64,000 nucleotides of DNA from Branchipolynoe longqiensis. Its lineage: Eukaryota; Annelida; Polychaeta; Phyllodocida; Polynoidae. The stretch spans positions 82,204,709 through 82,268,708 of the forward strand of contig CM059190.1 in the NCBI GenBank assembly GCA_030323885.1, written 5' to 3'. The first letter of the stretch is position 1; the number at the start of each line of letters is the position of its first letter. The notes beneath the pieces were generated by a model. It ran no database searches. It had not been told where the DNA came from and saw only the letters and a list, made by a program, of their open reading frames with translations. The position numbers and the translations under genes are program-made. Shown here in pieces: positions 22,095 through 33,219 of the stretch.

Positions 22095-22514
22095 ATAGTG
22101 TCACTAATAAAAGTATCGACTACGTCAGTGCTATTCACATAGCGCAACCAATATAATCTCACCAAGATATTATTCCCAATGCAAGTATTAATTACATTAG
22201 TGCTACAGATATGGGATTAGTAGAAGCATGAGTAAAGGACATGGTATGAATAATCACTAGCAGGCTCTACCGACAGGTGTGGCTTCCGGTTTGAGGAAAC
22301 TGTCAGGCTAGGATGACCTAGTTAACTACTCCTTGGATGACCTAATTAAGCACTGATCAGATGAACCTAGTTATCCGCTATCTGAAGATTAGACAATCTC
22401 TAACAACTTACCTTCTGGCGGTGGTGTTTGGCGTTCTACAAATTTAATGCAAACAAATATGCTCAATAATATTTGGTGGACATGCTCGGGGTTAAACACA
22501 AGAAGCGGATGTTT

Positions 22515-23042
22515 GTTTTATTTGTTTGTTGTTTTACATCTTAGCAACATATAAGGTCATATCAGGACGTTTTTTTTTAATGTGCTAGCAACATCTAAGG
22601 TCATATCAGGACGGGTACCAACTTGTAACAGTGCACACTCATGGTGACTTAATAGTGCTGTCCCACTGGGAGACCAGGCCACCAGCACCATGACCTGATA
22701 TCCCACTCAATCACATTATCCTGACAATGAGCCAACCAGTCCTTGCTCTATCCTAATAGTGCCGGGCACCTGGATAGGAAGCGACGAGTGTCAATCTTTA
22801 AGGCCACCAGCACCATGACCTGATATCCCACTCAGTCACATTATCCTGACACTGAGCCAACCAATCCTCACCCTATCCTAATAGTGCCGGGCACCTGGCT
22901 AGGAAGCGACAAGTATCAATTTCTAAGTCATTGGTTTGACTCAACCAGGGTTCAAACCCACTAACCCACGGGTTTGGATTCCCCCCACCATCTCCTAAAA
23001 CAGGAGACGGACGCTCAACTCATCCGGCCATCCCATCTGGTC
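22515..23042 (-). mobile_element. SINE-1 with two internal duplications
   Basis: The distal end (CTAGCAACAT.TAAGGTCATA) occurs twice (about 22550 and 22590), and the CACCAGCACCATGACCTGAT ... GGAAGCGAC segment occurs twice (about 22680 and 22803). One SINE is therefore about 190 bases too long. The head is at the right (CGGGATGGCCGGATGAGTTGA in reverse). Confidence 0.8.
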
Positions 23043-23194
23043 GATTCCTGATATATGATTGATAGGTGCATGTTGTGCCTAACCCCCTCCCTCTCCCCAC
23101 CTTGTCCTATTTGTGCATGTGGTGTGTGTGTCTGTTGTTTTGTATATATAGCGATATAGCGAATGGTAGACAGGAAGTCTGAACACTTATTTGT

Positions 23195-23522
23195 CTCTCT
23201 TTTTTCTTTTTTTGTTGGTACATTAGTTGTCCCAAGCAGGGGAAATCCCAGTCACAGACGACCGGTCTTCCCCACTCCAGTGCTGGTCGATAGAAAGCCC
23301 GAGCCTACACTTTTACCGACCCAAGGGATTTTTAACCTCCCACACCACATAGACATGGTATGAGAGCAACCGGCCTTTGATGATGCTGTAAGTTATACAC
23401 AGCGGTGGAAATCTAAATTGGCAGAGCTGGGGGCACGGGGAATCGAACCGCCGACCCTCAGATTACGAGTCTGACCTAGAAAAAGGTCAGACACTCTAAC
23501 CACTCCGCCACAGAAAACGCCA
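23195..23522 (-). mobile_element. SINE-2
   Basis: Full-length SINE-2 in minus orientation; the tRNA-like head ends at CCACTCCGCCACAGAAAACGCC on the plus strand, only a few bases before the donor of trefoil exon 13. It could affect use of that splice site. Confidence 0.85.
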
Positions 23523-23527
23523 CATAC

Positions 23528-23662
23528 CTGGTCCAGTGTACTTGTAACATCCGTCGCCATTGACAAAGCAGCAGCCCTTGTAGTTGCACAGGCTTCTTCC
23601 TGCCTGCATTCCCACATCAGGGCATGCCACACTGTTGGGGTTATTGTCACACATCGGGTGAT
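23528..23662 (-). CDS. Exon 13: trefoil (P-type) domain 2
   Basis: The 45-codon exon is phase 1-1, with acceptor TATCGCAG and donor GACCAG|GTATGT. It reads HPMCDNNPNSVACPDVGMQA, then GRSLCNYKGCCFVNGDGCYK, then YTGP. Cys order C......C......C....CC.....C fits a trefoil. G-C-C-F is well conserved, while the R..CG of the classical motif is V-A-C-P. A minus-strand SINE head abuts the donor side at 23522. Confidence 0.9.
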
Positions 23663-24159
23663 CTGCGATAATAGGGAAAAGAGCACATAAGTGTCAAGCA
23701 AAATAGAACAGGCCATGTTTGTACCAAGGCAGAAATATAAATCCTACTTTTGTGCAACCAAAATCTTAGTTTTCCGCCAGTACTTAAAATATCAAAAAAA
23801 TAAAGCTCTCCAGACAATTAATAATATATATTCTGAATAAAGTAACTTATTTCATTAGCATTCCAAAGAATTTATGATATTTAAGTGCTGTGAACATTTT
23901 AAAGAATCTATTAGACCTTATGCTAAAGAGAAGAGGGGGGGGGGCACTTTATAAGCCAAATACAGCTTCCTGCCCTACTATTGGAGACCACCAGCACAGG
24001 ACAGTTTGTACTAGGAAATTCCTGGTGGTTTCATTGTGAACTAATTGTGAACTACTTTCTCATCCGTTTTGGGTGTCTACTTACCCGCTATGTGTAACGG
24101 CTTTACACCAGCTGAAATAACAAAATACTGAGAGTTACTACACATGTATGCTAAGTTCA

Positions 24160-24920
24160 AATTGAATATATGTGTGTGCATGTATGTATGTGTGTATGTA
24201 TGTGCATGTATTTATGTGTGTATGTATGTATGTATGGTTGTATGTATGTATGTATGTATGTGTGTTTGTATATATGTGGGTATGTATGTATGTATGTATG
24301 TATGTATGTGTGTATGTAGGTATGTGCATGCATGTATGTGTTATGTATGTATGTATGTGTGTATGTATGTGTGTATGTATGTGTGTATGTACGTGTGTAT
24401 GTATGTGTGCATGTATGTCTGTATGTGTATGTATGGGTGTATGTGTGTATGTGTGTATGTATGTGCATGTATGTATGTGTGTATGTATGTATATGTGTGC
24501 ATGTATGTGTGTATGTATGTAGGTATGTGTGTATGTAGGTATATGTGTATGTATGTAGGTATGTGTATGTATGCATGTATGTATGTATGTAGGTATGTGT
24601 ATGTATGTATGTGTATATGTATGTATGCATGTGTATATGTATGTAGGTATGTGTGTTTAAATATATATATGTGTGTTTAAATATATAAATATGTAGGTAT
24701 GTATGTGTGTATGTTTGTGTGTATGCATAAACATATATGTGCATGTAAGTATGTGTGTATGTGTGTATGTATGTATAAATATATATATGTGTATGTGTGT
24801 ATGTATGTATACCTATATAGATGTGTGTATGCATATATGCATGTATGTATAAATATATATGTGTGCATGCATGTATGTATGTATATGTGTATGTTTGTGT
24901 GTATGTATGTATGAGTCAGC
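24160..24920. repeat. (TGTATG)n microsatellite
   Basis: About 750 bases of impure TATG/TGTG repeats. ORFs of up to 225 codons on both strands are repeat artefacts. The interval 23700-24150 holds no gene or repeat I recognise beyond a short G run at 23935. Confidence 0.95.
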
Positions 24921-25390
24921 CTCACGAAAACAGGACAATCGGTGGTCAAGTGAAGATGTCGGTGTCACAATTCTTAAAAGTGTAGTGCATTTCTTTGTTT
25001 CATATTAAATTATCCTAGAAACAAATAAGGTTGTTGTATTTTCTCGACCTTTACATTCAGTATAAATTTAAGGACTTTCCAACATCTCTGTCAATGCTAA
25101 ACTATAATTATACCGATCGACGCCGACATCCAATGATCGACGCCGACAACTTTAACAGATGTTGGCGTCGCAATTATTAAAAGTCTCCTGCATTTCTTTG
25201 TTTTATATTAAATTATCCTAGAAACAAATCAGGTTGTTGTATTTTCTTGACCTTTACATTCAGGATAAATTTAAAGACTTTCCAACACCTCTGTCAATGC
25301 TAAATTATAATTATACCGATCGAAGCCGACATCCATGCTCGACGCCGACAACCTCCACCAATTGGCCTCTTTTCATGATCCTGACCCGTA
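24912..25390. mobile_element. Second copy of the TATGAGTCAG MITE
   Basis: TIRs TATGAGTCAGCCTCACGAAAA and TTTTCATGATCCTGACCCGTA, with the same doubled interior block as 9720-10197. It sits inside the (TGTATG) microsatellite, which resumes after it. Confidence 0.75.
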
Positions 25391-25394
25391 TACA

Positions 25395-25760
25395 TACATA
25401 TAGGTGCATGTATGTATGTATGTATGTATGTGGGTGTGTATGTATGTATAACTATATATATATATATATATATATTCACATTCAGGTAGGCTACTCTATT
25501 GAATCTGCATTGTTATCATACATATAATACTAGTAATATCGATTTAATGGAGTTCATTTAAATTGTTATATATATATAAATATATATACACACAAATATA
25601 TAACAATATATACAAATATGTATACATAAAAATATAAATATATAAATATTAATATAAGTATATACACATACAAATTTAAATATATGTCAATATATATATA
25701 TAAATACATTTCAATATATATAAATATATATATAAATATATATAATACACAGGGAGATAT
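25395..25760. repeat. AT-rich microsatellites
   Basis: A (GTAT)n run, a pure TATATA run (25453-25475) and then about 200 bases of ATATATAAATA type. Nothing coding. Confidence 0.85.
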
Positions 25761-25984
25761 AACAAGATCGGTGCACATACCTAAATCCTTAACACCATCT
25801 GAACAGCGTGAAAATAATCTATTGCACTCACCACTGCTCACTTAGTATTCCTTTCTATGCAACATAATGTTCAAAATGTCCACCTGTTATCTAACGCGGA
25901 TACGAAGGATTAAAACTAAATCAGTGTTTCCATTCAAAATTAGATTTTCTTTCACTGGAATATCTGTGTCACCTTTGAAATAAC

Positions 25985-26350
25985 AGTGGGGGAAAGCAAT
26001 ACGCAATATTCACTATGCATGTGAAATCTGATGGCGACGACCAAACACTACGGTTGTGGGACCTTTGCCACAGCGCATACAAAAGCTATGGAAATTACTA
26101 ACTTTCAAATGCGCGCATGTCAGTCAAATTTTGGGATATTTTTAAATTTCCAAAAGGATATTGCTTTTGGGTCATTGGAGCTTCCAACAAAAATAAAATG
26201 TTCTTGTTTGGACCCTTTTGAAAATTGTAGGAGTGTACCAATCTAGGCAGTTACTATTAATTCACAATATTCCCAATGCCTGCGACATCTGACGGCGAGA
26301 GAAACACTACGGTTGTGGTACTGTTTCCACAGCACATGCGTGTGAATATT
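25985..26350. repeat. Direct duplication around ACACTACGGTTGTGG
   Basis: The block GAAATCTGATGGCGACGACC..ACACTACGGTTGTGG..C.TTTGCCACAGCGCAT is repeated with changes at 26275-26340. The segment between has no recognised family. The spacing suggests termini of an unclassified element. Confidence 0.4.
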
Positions 26351-26352
26351 GT

Positions 26353-26725
26353 GTATTAAAGTTCCATAGTCCGATGGTTTTGAGTTTCTGTAATTTTTTT
26401 TTTAGATAAATACATTATTAGGATGATTGGTATAATCAACCTTACTTTTGTTTGAAGTAACTTTTATTTTAAATGGCAAACTTTTGAGATATTTTAAGGG
26501 AACACATGCACACTTAACTTTATAGAACATGCTACTGCAGAGTTTTGGCGTGCATAGCAACATTAATTTTACATGTTTGCGCTTCCAAATATCTCGAAAG
26601 TTGGCAATTTAAAATAAAAGTTACTTCAAACTAAAGTAAGGTAGATTATAACAATCAACCTAATAATGTATTTATCTATAAAAAAATTACAGAAACTAAA
26701 AACCATCGGACTATGGAACTTTAAT
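26353..26725 (+). mobile_element. TTAA-MITE, complete
   Basis: TIRs ATTAAAGTTCCATAGTCCGATGG and CCATCGGACTATGGAACTTTAAT match perfectly, and the interior is that of the family. Both ends carry the same CCATAG variant (others have GCATAG), so the two termini have changed together. Confidence 0.85.
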
Positions 26726-26739
26726 TTGCAAAACACTCT

Positions 26740-27160
26740 CACTGATTGTATGGCTTCCTCATTTACCCATCATCATCATCATGCTGTCGGTCGCAGTGCG
26801 ACAAAGACTGCTTTTATTTCTTAACCGCCGCTATTTCGCGCGGTTGTGCATTTCATAAAAGCTGCTTGCAAAGTGTTGAAGTGCTGCTGGCTTTTGCAAG
26901 TTACTAGCAGCACTCTCTCGGGGAGCAAATAGAGGTCTCACACCGGCAAGAACATGTCAAGACAGGCGCAAAACTATTTGTCCCTGCAGTAGCTGGTCGG
27001 GAGATGTTGGGAGTTCCATACATCAACCGCCCTTAATGCTGCCATGGAAGCATGGTTTTCTGTTAGGGTTTGCTCCCTTAGCCTTTGGTTCTATCAAGAA
27101 CCTATTCCACAAGGCAATGGTTTATAACTTTGCAAGGCAGGGGCGTCAAACTCCCTGAGG
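26740..27160 (-). mobile_element. LINE 3'-end fragment ending in (CAT)n
   Basis: It shares 400 bases with 50160-50590 in inverse orientation, including GAGAGTGC.GCT..TAACTTGCAAAAGCCAGCAG. On the minus strand it ends GCATGATGATGATGATGGG, a trinucleotide tail usual for RTE-like LINEs. Only traces of coding (LWNS-like) remain. Confidence 0.6.
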
Positions 27161-27220
27161 TATTTTAGCAGATAGGTACTGCATTACCCAAATCAGGCGA
27201 AAAGAAGCGAAGCGCCTTAC

Positions 27221-27352
27221 CTTTGAAGTAGCATGAGGGGAAGCCTGGAGCCACGCTGTGGCAGCACACATTTCCCACAATGCAGCTGGATGCTGTTACA
27301 TCGGGGAAGCCACAGTCAAGGCGATCCTTGTCTGCAAGTTCGGTGCACTTAT
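27221..27352 (-). CDS. Exon 12: trefoil (P-type) domain 1
   Basis: The 44-codon exon is phase 1-1, with acceptor TTCCTGCAG and donor CAAAG|GTAAGG. It reads KCTELADKDRLDCGFPDVTA then SSCIVGNVCCHSVAPG and ends CYFK. It has the six-Cys trefoil pattern C....(D/R)..CG.P.(V/I)T...C....CC.......SC(Y/F). This is the most canonical of the five trefoil exons. Trefoil domains are compact, protease-resistant modules that bind glycans or mucins in known members; the partner here is unknown. Confidence 0.93.
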
Positions 27353-27504
27353 CTGCAGGAAGAGGCAAGATGAAACACAGATTTCGCATTTAGACACCCA
27401 AAGCAAATATTGAACATCTGAGCCTAAGGCCGAACACAATGTTAAAAATTGGTGATTGTACCCGCCCGTGCCTGAAAAATCGCCCGCCCCTGATTTGTGT
27501 TGTT

Positions 27505-27722
27505 GTTGCTACATTAGTTGTTTAAGCAGAGGAAATTTCAGTCGCAGATAACTGGTCTTCCTCATTCTACTGCTCCTTGCCCTATCCTATTAATGTAGAG
27601 TGTCTGGCTAGGAAGCGACAAGTATCAATTTGTTTGACTCGACCAGGATTTGAACCGATGATCCCACGATCTACCAACATGGGAGATGGACGCTCTAACT
27701 CATTCGCCCATCCCGTCTGGTT
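27505..27722 (-). mobile_element. Chimeric SINE, second copy
   Basis: It has the same join as at 12130-12358: SINE-2 tail (TACATTAGTTGTTTAAGCAG) running into SINE-1 (CTTGCCCTATCCTATTAATG), with the tRNA-like head at the right. Confidence 0.75.
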
Positions 27723-28021
27723 TGATATTTAATATTTATTTAAAAATTATTAAAAAATGCTTCGGACTAGCATAGACCGAACGATCAACACCACACCGAG
27801 GGTCGACTCACCCACCCACACCTCTGGAACAGGCAGCAGTGCTACTGTTGAGGGTTCGGGTCCAGCTATTCAGACTTATCCATGATTTGATAGGCAGTAT
27901 AAATCTTCAAGAAGGTAGCTAACACTGATTATCTGAAGATAAATAAAATCATTTTCCCTGTATTAAATTCCCTTTCAGAGTATAAATATTACAGTACAAC
28001 GGGGTTGTCTGCACTTCGTAC

Positions 28022-28136
28022 CGGTGAATGTGGACCACTCGATCTTGCTCAGGTAGTCGTAGCATTCTTGGCCGGCCTTGTCAACATTCTCATCAAAATT
28101 CTCGTAACACTTCCTATCAATCAGACAGTGGTGTTT
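28022..28136 (-). CDS. Exon 11: HC.ID..CY Cys motif before the trefoils
   Basis: The 115-base exon is phase 0-1, with acceptor TCAATTCCAG and donor TTCACCG|GTACGA. It reads KHHCLIDRKCYENFDENVDK then AGQECYDYLSKIEWSTFTG. The motif HC.I...CY..........C.......W is that of the short Cys segment following SNDG modules in VWDE-type proteins, where the usual partner is C..CDP....W; here the second Cys of that pair is replaced (ECYDYL), an oddity. Its phase 1 end allows direct joining to the phase 1-1 trefoil exons. Confidence 0.85.
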
Positions 28137-28424
28137 CTGGAATTGAGAAGGGGGGAGAACACAGGTTTAAAAATATATTAAAAATTGTTTAATTTCATGT
28201 TAAAACTAAATCTTCTTTATGATTTATTCGTTAGAATATACAGTTAAACAATTCCTTATCCGAAATCCTTGGAACCAATTGTGTTTCCGAAGTTAAAATA
28301 TTTTAGTATTTCAGAAAAAAAGGTATACAATCTAAATTACATGGTATTAGTTGGTTTACTCTAAAGAAAAAAATCCCTTCAGTTTGCAGAGCTTTTTGGA
28401 TTTAATTATTTCGGTTATGGGAAA

Positions 28425-28550
28425 TGGCGACTTTATAGTGCTGCCACACCGGGAAACCAGACCACCAGCACCATGACCTGATATCCCACTCAGTCACATT
28501 ATCCTGACACTGAGCCAACCAGTCCTTGCCCTATCCTAATAATGCCGGTG
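28425..28550 (-). mobile_element. SINE-1 fragment
   Basis: Only the middle of the family is present (GGCGACTTTATAGTGCTGCC to CCTATCCTAATAATGCC). The following 28560-29300 is unique-looking, with many TTGACC(T/A) words and an AATAAA at 29240; it may be the 3' end of an unrecognised retroelement. Confidence 0.75.
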
Positions 28551-29524
28551 GGTTTCAATTTTGTTATTTATTTCAGCGTCAACATGCTAGTATCCTACCT
28601 ATGAACAATTGGTCACGTTGCTCGGCAACATGGGTAATTTGCGCGCGACAAGGAGCCGATCCCCCTCCCCACCGATCACTCACTTAGTTACAGGAACGCC
28701 ACCTGGTGTGTACTTATGACATCCCCAACTGGCGATATTACAACTCCCCGTCTATAAGCTAGGTGGCGCCACCTTCGATTACTGTCTTGTACTCGGTGAA
28801 CAGAATGCCACTTCTGGTAGGCTCACCCGCACTTCTCATCCAGACGCCGGACCATCAACATCTCCACACCTTTTCTTGGCCGCCCACCCATCCCTACACT
28901 CAAAAAACTATCAGGCGCTAGGGTTGAGTGCCAGGGTGGTGCGATTCGAACTCTTCACCTGCTGACCCCATCACTTATGAACTTTGACCTCATTATATGA
29001 TTGACTTAAGAAATGACGACACAAACTCTTACATGCACCTCATTGATTACCTAATTGACATTCACACTATTATTACGACCTCTTTCCCCTCTTATACCCT
29101 TCCTATTATTTTACCTTGATGTGAACCATTGACCTAATTACTTATTCATTACATTTGACATACTTACATTGACCTTCACCGCATTACCTATTTGACCTAT
29201 TTCTAATCTTGATGATTTGATGCCAATTTAGTATGTTAATAAATTTACCATACTATGAGTTTTTTTGGCGTCGTTAATTACAATTACTTATACAAACATA
29301 TGACAGTAAGTGACACAAGCGATGCACGATGACATTCAGATATGGCCATCACATTGGAGGTATTCGACTGGGCCTTTTCATACGAATATCAAAATATTTC
29401 TTAACAAATTCCTATTCGGCTGGGTCTGGAAGTGAATGTCTATACATATGATTCGAATGTGTGTTGTGGCTCCATCCACAAGGTCATGTGGTGTTTTTCA
29501 ACATGGCTGATATGGAAAGGTTGA

Positions 29525-29670
29525 AAGATACAGCAGCTTCAGACAATCAGAGCTGTTCTTCTCGATTGCAAATGGCAGCCCCCATAGGTGGGAGCCATTT
29601 GCAATGGAATCGAACAGCTCTGATTGGCTCTTTTCGATTGCAAATGGCTGCCCCCTATGGGTGCAGCCTT
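29525..29670. repeat. Inverted repeat around TTGCAAATGGC
   Basis: ATCAGAGCTGTTC.TCTCGATTGCAAATGGCAGC and ATTTGCAATGGAATCGAACAGCTCTGATTGG form a hairpin of about 40-base arms. A third direct copy of CGATTGCAAATGGC.GCCCCC follows. It looks like a small foldback element. Confidence 0.5.
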
Positions 29671-29715
29671 GGGGTTTGCGGGTTCAAATGTTATGAAGGG
29701 AATATAGATATACGA

Positions 29716-30056
29716 CAATAGTTTGTTTTTGTTTGTTGTTTTACGTCCTAGCAACATCTAAGGTCAGGACAGGTACCGACTTGTGACAGTGCGCACTAAT
29801 GGTGACTTTATAGTGCTGCCCCACTGGAAGATCAGGCTGCCAGCACCATGATCTGATAACCCACTCAGTCACATTATCCTGACACTGAGCCAACCAGTCC
29901 TTGCCCTATTCTAATAATGCCGAGCGCCAGGCTAGGAAGCGACAAGTATCAATTTTTAAGTCATTGGTTTGACTCGACCAGGGTTCGAACCCACGACCCT
30001 ACGATCTACCAACACAGAAGAGGGATGCTCTAACTCATTCGGCCATCCCGTCTGGT
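29716..30056 (-). mobile_element. SINE-1, full length
   Basis: Canonical copy from GTTGTTTTACGTCCTAGCAAC to CGGCCATCCCGTCTGGT. It is followed by a TTAA-MITE fragment (30100-30212). Confidence 0.85.
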
Positions 30057-30099
30057 CTACGATAATAGTAGATAATAATAATATTTGTATAAATGCTTT

Positions 30100-30212
30100 A
30101 AACTCCACAATAAGTGCATCAATATCTAAGTCAGATATGTAGAATCAAATCTAGATATAAATCACTTCGGTTTGGAAAAGGTTATGCTTCATCAGACTAT
30201 GGAGCTTTAACC
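30100..30212 (-). mobile_element. TTAA-MITE fragment
   Basis: It ends TTCATCAGACTATGGAGCTTTAA, the family terminus, after CAGATATGTAGAATCAAATC. It lies about 120 bases from the donor of exon 10. Confidence 0.6.
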
Positions 30213-30328
30213 CTGGTCCCCGTCGTGAACTATGGTTGGGGGAGGGGGGGGGGGCTGCTACTGCTGCTTCTGCTTCTGGTACTGCTTCTGCTGGTGCTGC
30301 AGCTGCTGCTGCTCGGTGACCTACTAAC

Positions 30329-30538
30329 CTGGAGGTGGACCCCTGGAGGCCCGCATGTGAGGCAGGCCGGCACGTGGCCGGGCAGGTAGACGGTCACGTG
30401 GTCCGGGTTGTAGGCGTTGCCGTCGTTGCTGACCGTGATCTCAAGGAAGCTGTAGCCGCCGGTGGCCAGCGGACAGATCACGTGACGCGTGCTCACGAAT
30501 TTGGCGAGAACTGTCCTCTCGGAGTTGCCAGTGATTGT
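30329..30538 (-). CDS. Exon 10: VWDE-like module, SNDG beta-sandwich segment
   Basis: The 70-codon exon is phase 0-0, with acceptor TATTTGCGCAG and donor CTCCAG|GTTAGT. It reads through VLAKFVSTRHVICPLATGGY, SFLEITVSNDGNAYN and LPGHVPACLTCGPPGVHLQ. The pattern CPL....Y.....VSNDG..Y......Y......C..C is the end of an IPT/TIG-like or fibronectin-like fold seen repeatedly in VWDE-type extracellular proteins. The next exon supplies the HC.ID..CY motif that follows it in those proteins. The exon is strongly GC-rich in an AT-rich intron. Confidence 0.88.
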
Positions 30539-31064
30539 CTGCGCAAATACAATACAGGGACGCTCCGTTACCGTCAAGTGTGTGTGTGTGTGTGTGTGTG
30601 GATGGGGGGAGGGGGAGACAATTTGTTGGAGTTTTACGTCCTGGCAACATATAAGGGCATATCAGGACGTGGCAAGAAGGTAGTTTCCGGAATACATCTA
30701 CGCACATATGTATGTATATGTGCACACATGTATATAGGCAAACGATCCCTCCTGGTTGAGTGGCACGGGGGGGGGGGGGGGCACTTAGTTACAAACACCA
30801 CCCCGCAGAAGAGGGCGGGGGATACTCCACCAATGCATCAGCGTAGGAGGAAGGGATAAGATTAATTTCCTCTCAAGCCTTTATACTTGAATAACATCTT
30901 ATGCATCACATATATTGACATATACATTATGGGCTAGAGGTACTAGGTATAAATACCTATATATACAATATATATATATACATGTACCCATATGTGTAAA
31001 TACTCTTATACATGGACATGGTAGACAAAATATGTAAGTAAAATGGAACAAAACTTTATCCATT

Positions 31065-31258
31065 GTAATGATCAACATATGCATTTGCTCAGGATAAACT
31101 GACTAGTTGTTTACATGGTGTTTCATAATCCCAATAGAATACATATTAATTTGAAGCAAATGTCCTTTTGTTTTCAGTGTAAATGTTTCTGTGCTGTTTT
31201 GTGTCAATCGTTACGTGGACAAAAAAAATATTGGTTATCACCTTTTGAGACAGCCTAA
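31065..31258. mobile_element. Second copy of the TGAGCCTGTCTC MITE
   Basis: In reverse orientation it matches 6780-6966 (TCATAATCCCAATAGAATAC, CACCTTTTGAGACAGCCT) and lacks one end. A TA repeat (31258-31315) follows directly. Confidence 0.65.
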
Positions 31259-31268
31259 TATATATATG

Positions 31269-31314
<46 letters not shown>

Positions 31315-31930
31315 TAAAGTCAAGCACATTGATTTTTATCATCTGCTATTGGACATCAAACACATGGTCATTCCGACATAATTCTTTGGAGGATACCTGC
31401 TGCCGCAACATAGGCTACTCTGTCTGATAGTGATAAGCAGCAAGGGGTCTTTTATACACTTTCCCACAGCCTTTGATGAACCAGTTGTGGCCCACTGGTT
31501 GGAATGGAAAATAGCCCAAACTGCAAATGAGTCCACTGAGCAGGGTCCATAGGAATACCGACACCTTCAGAGGTGGACACTACCTCCCTTTCCATATACA
31601 TACATGTATGTAAATAAATATGTTTATAGACGCATAAATGGATATAAATATATTTTGGAATATGCAGAATCGCAAAAACAGACAAAAACATGTGACAACA
31701 CAAAGGACGATACAAAGTGTACATGCATGTATATATGCATATAGATGCATATATATATATATACTTATAGACATACCGATTTCTTTATATTTAAGTATAT
31801 ATGCAGATACCGAAGCACAAAAACGTGACAAGACAGAGGACCACCCTCCTGGACCATATACCCTGTGTGGTCAGGATAGGATTCGCAGTGAAATCAACAC
31901 CCACTTTACAATCGGAAGGGACACTGCTAA

Positions 31931-32360
31931 GACCCCAGTCACACTAGGCTTGTGACCACTTTGTGACCACTTCCGGTCAAGAAACAACATATAAAAGACC
32001 CCAGACATACTAGGCTTGTGACCAATTTGCGACCTATTGCGACAAAAATACCAACCAGTCACAGTGACCTCCTTGCAATGTATGCAAACAAAAGCCAAAC
32101 AACGTGCGAACAAAATGGGTTTGCGACTACAAGTTGCCGATCGGTAGGCGATCGGTAGGGGATCGGTAGGCGATTGGTTGAATAGTGATCAGGGACTGGT
32201 TGCAGACTGATTTGCGACTGATCAGGCCCTAGTTGGGGACTGATTTGAAACTCAGTCGAAAATCTGTCCCCGACCAGTCCCCGATCTCTTGGCAACTGAT
32301 CACCAACCAATCTCCAACCTCTTACCAATCACCAACATATCACCAACCAATCACGAGTTT
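31931..32360. mobile_element. Harbinger-like MITE, GCGACTGATC interior, 3' end lost
   Basis: After TAA (31928-31930) it begins GACCCCAGTCACACTAGGCTTG, and the start is repeated at 31995 as GACCCCAGACATACTAGGCTTG. The interior is a chain of GATCGGTAGGCGATCGG and CAGTCCCCGA/TTGGGGACTG words. The right terminus is not found before the TTAA-MITE at 32365. Confidence 0.55.
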
Positions 32361-32364
32361 ATGC

Positions 32365-33033
32365 TACTTTCTTTATTTTAAATGGCTAACTTTGGAGCCA
32401 TTTGAAGTGAAAGCACACCAAATTAATTTTGACAAGCGTGTCAAAATTCTGACACAATAGGGTTCAGCAGTAACAGGCTCTATTATATTGGTTTAATACC
32501 CCTTTGTACATAGTGGGGAATGCTTAATAACTCCATATCGAATTTGGATATGTAGGGTCAAACCTGGCTAACAGATTCACCTGGTACTTATAGTACACAG
32601 GTGAATGACAACGTAGTCTAAATACTCGCGAAAATAACTTCAGTATGGAAAAGGAAGTAGAATGCATGTCTCCAGTATCAAATGGGTACTTATATCAGCA
32701 CAGAGTTGATGAAATGGGAGAGAATGCAAAAAGACACGATGGCGGCCATAGAACGCCGTCGATTTCATCGTTAAATTTTATTAAACTATATGTTTTATTT
32801 TATTTTTCAACTCAAAGGTAGCAGGGAAATATGAAGACCTATATAAAGAATAATTGTTGCTTCTAACTTTATGAAATTAGGCTCTCATTTCATTTCCCTG
32901 CTTTTTCGACAGCTTTTATATAGGGTTGGTATTCACCCCTGTACTGCAAGTACGGGGTTAATCATTTATCTAGGTCAAACCTAGTTTAGTGCTTGCTTTT
33001 GACAATTGAATGATCTCATCTGACCATGCAGCT
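32365..33033 (-). mobile_element. TTAA-MITE split by another element
   Basis: The family interior (TTTTAAATGGCTAACTTTGGAG, CAGTAACAGGCTCTATTA) resumes at 32985 and ends TGACCATGCAGCTTTA. The insert 32585-32975 has inverted ends around TTCACCTG.TACT.TAGTAC and GTACTGCAAGTACGGGG. Confidence 0.6.
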
Positions 33034-33219
33034 TTATAACTTCACACCTGGGCAGAGGGTTGGGACTCGAGCTTTAAGTGAATGAAAACCACCATATACA
33101 CACTGGGTTTCTGCTTTGTGAATTATGACAAGTCTTATTTAATTGTACTAATTGTGAATGAGTAATGTTGTGTTAGTCACATGACCGCCCTTTTAAGCTT
33201 CAGTAGGAAATAGCACAGG

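Larger units (their letters stand above)
19085..22170. repeat. 42-bp minisatellite, pure then degenerate, with three insertions
   Basis: The unit GTTAATAACAAGGGTAGTAA TCATATTAGGGTTATTAATGGT (written in two parts) repeats about 20 times from 19155 to 19950 and decays outward to about 22170. Because 42 is a multiple of 3 it yields ORFs of about 200 codons on both strands with a 14-residue repeat; these are not genes. It is interrupted by a LINE 3'-UTR (19955-20335), an unidentified insert with inverted CCAGGACTTT motifs (20870-21285) and a Harbinger-like MITE (21468-22094). Confidence 0.9.

Noticed and set aside
24144..24949. ORFs of 178-225 codons
   Set aside because: They are translations of the TGTATG microsatellite on both strands.
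29461..29757. Opposing ORFs of 72-86 codons
   Set aside because: They coincide with a small inverted repeat (29525-29670), which explains openness on both strands; no domain recognised.
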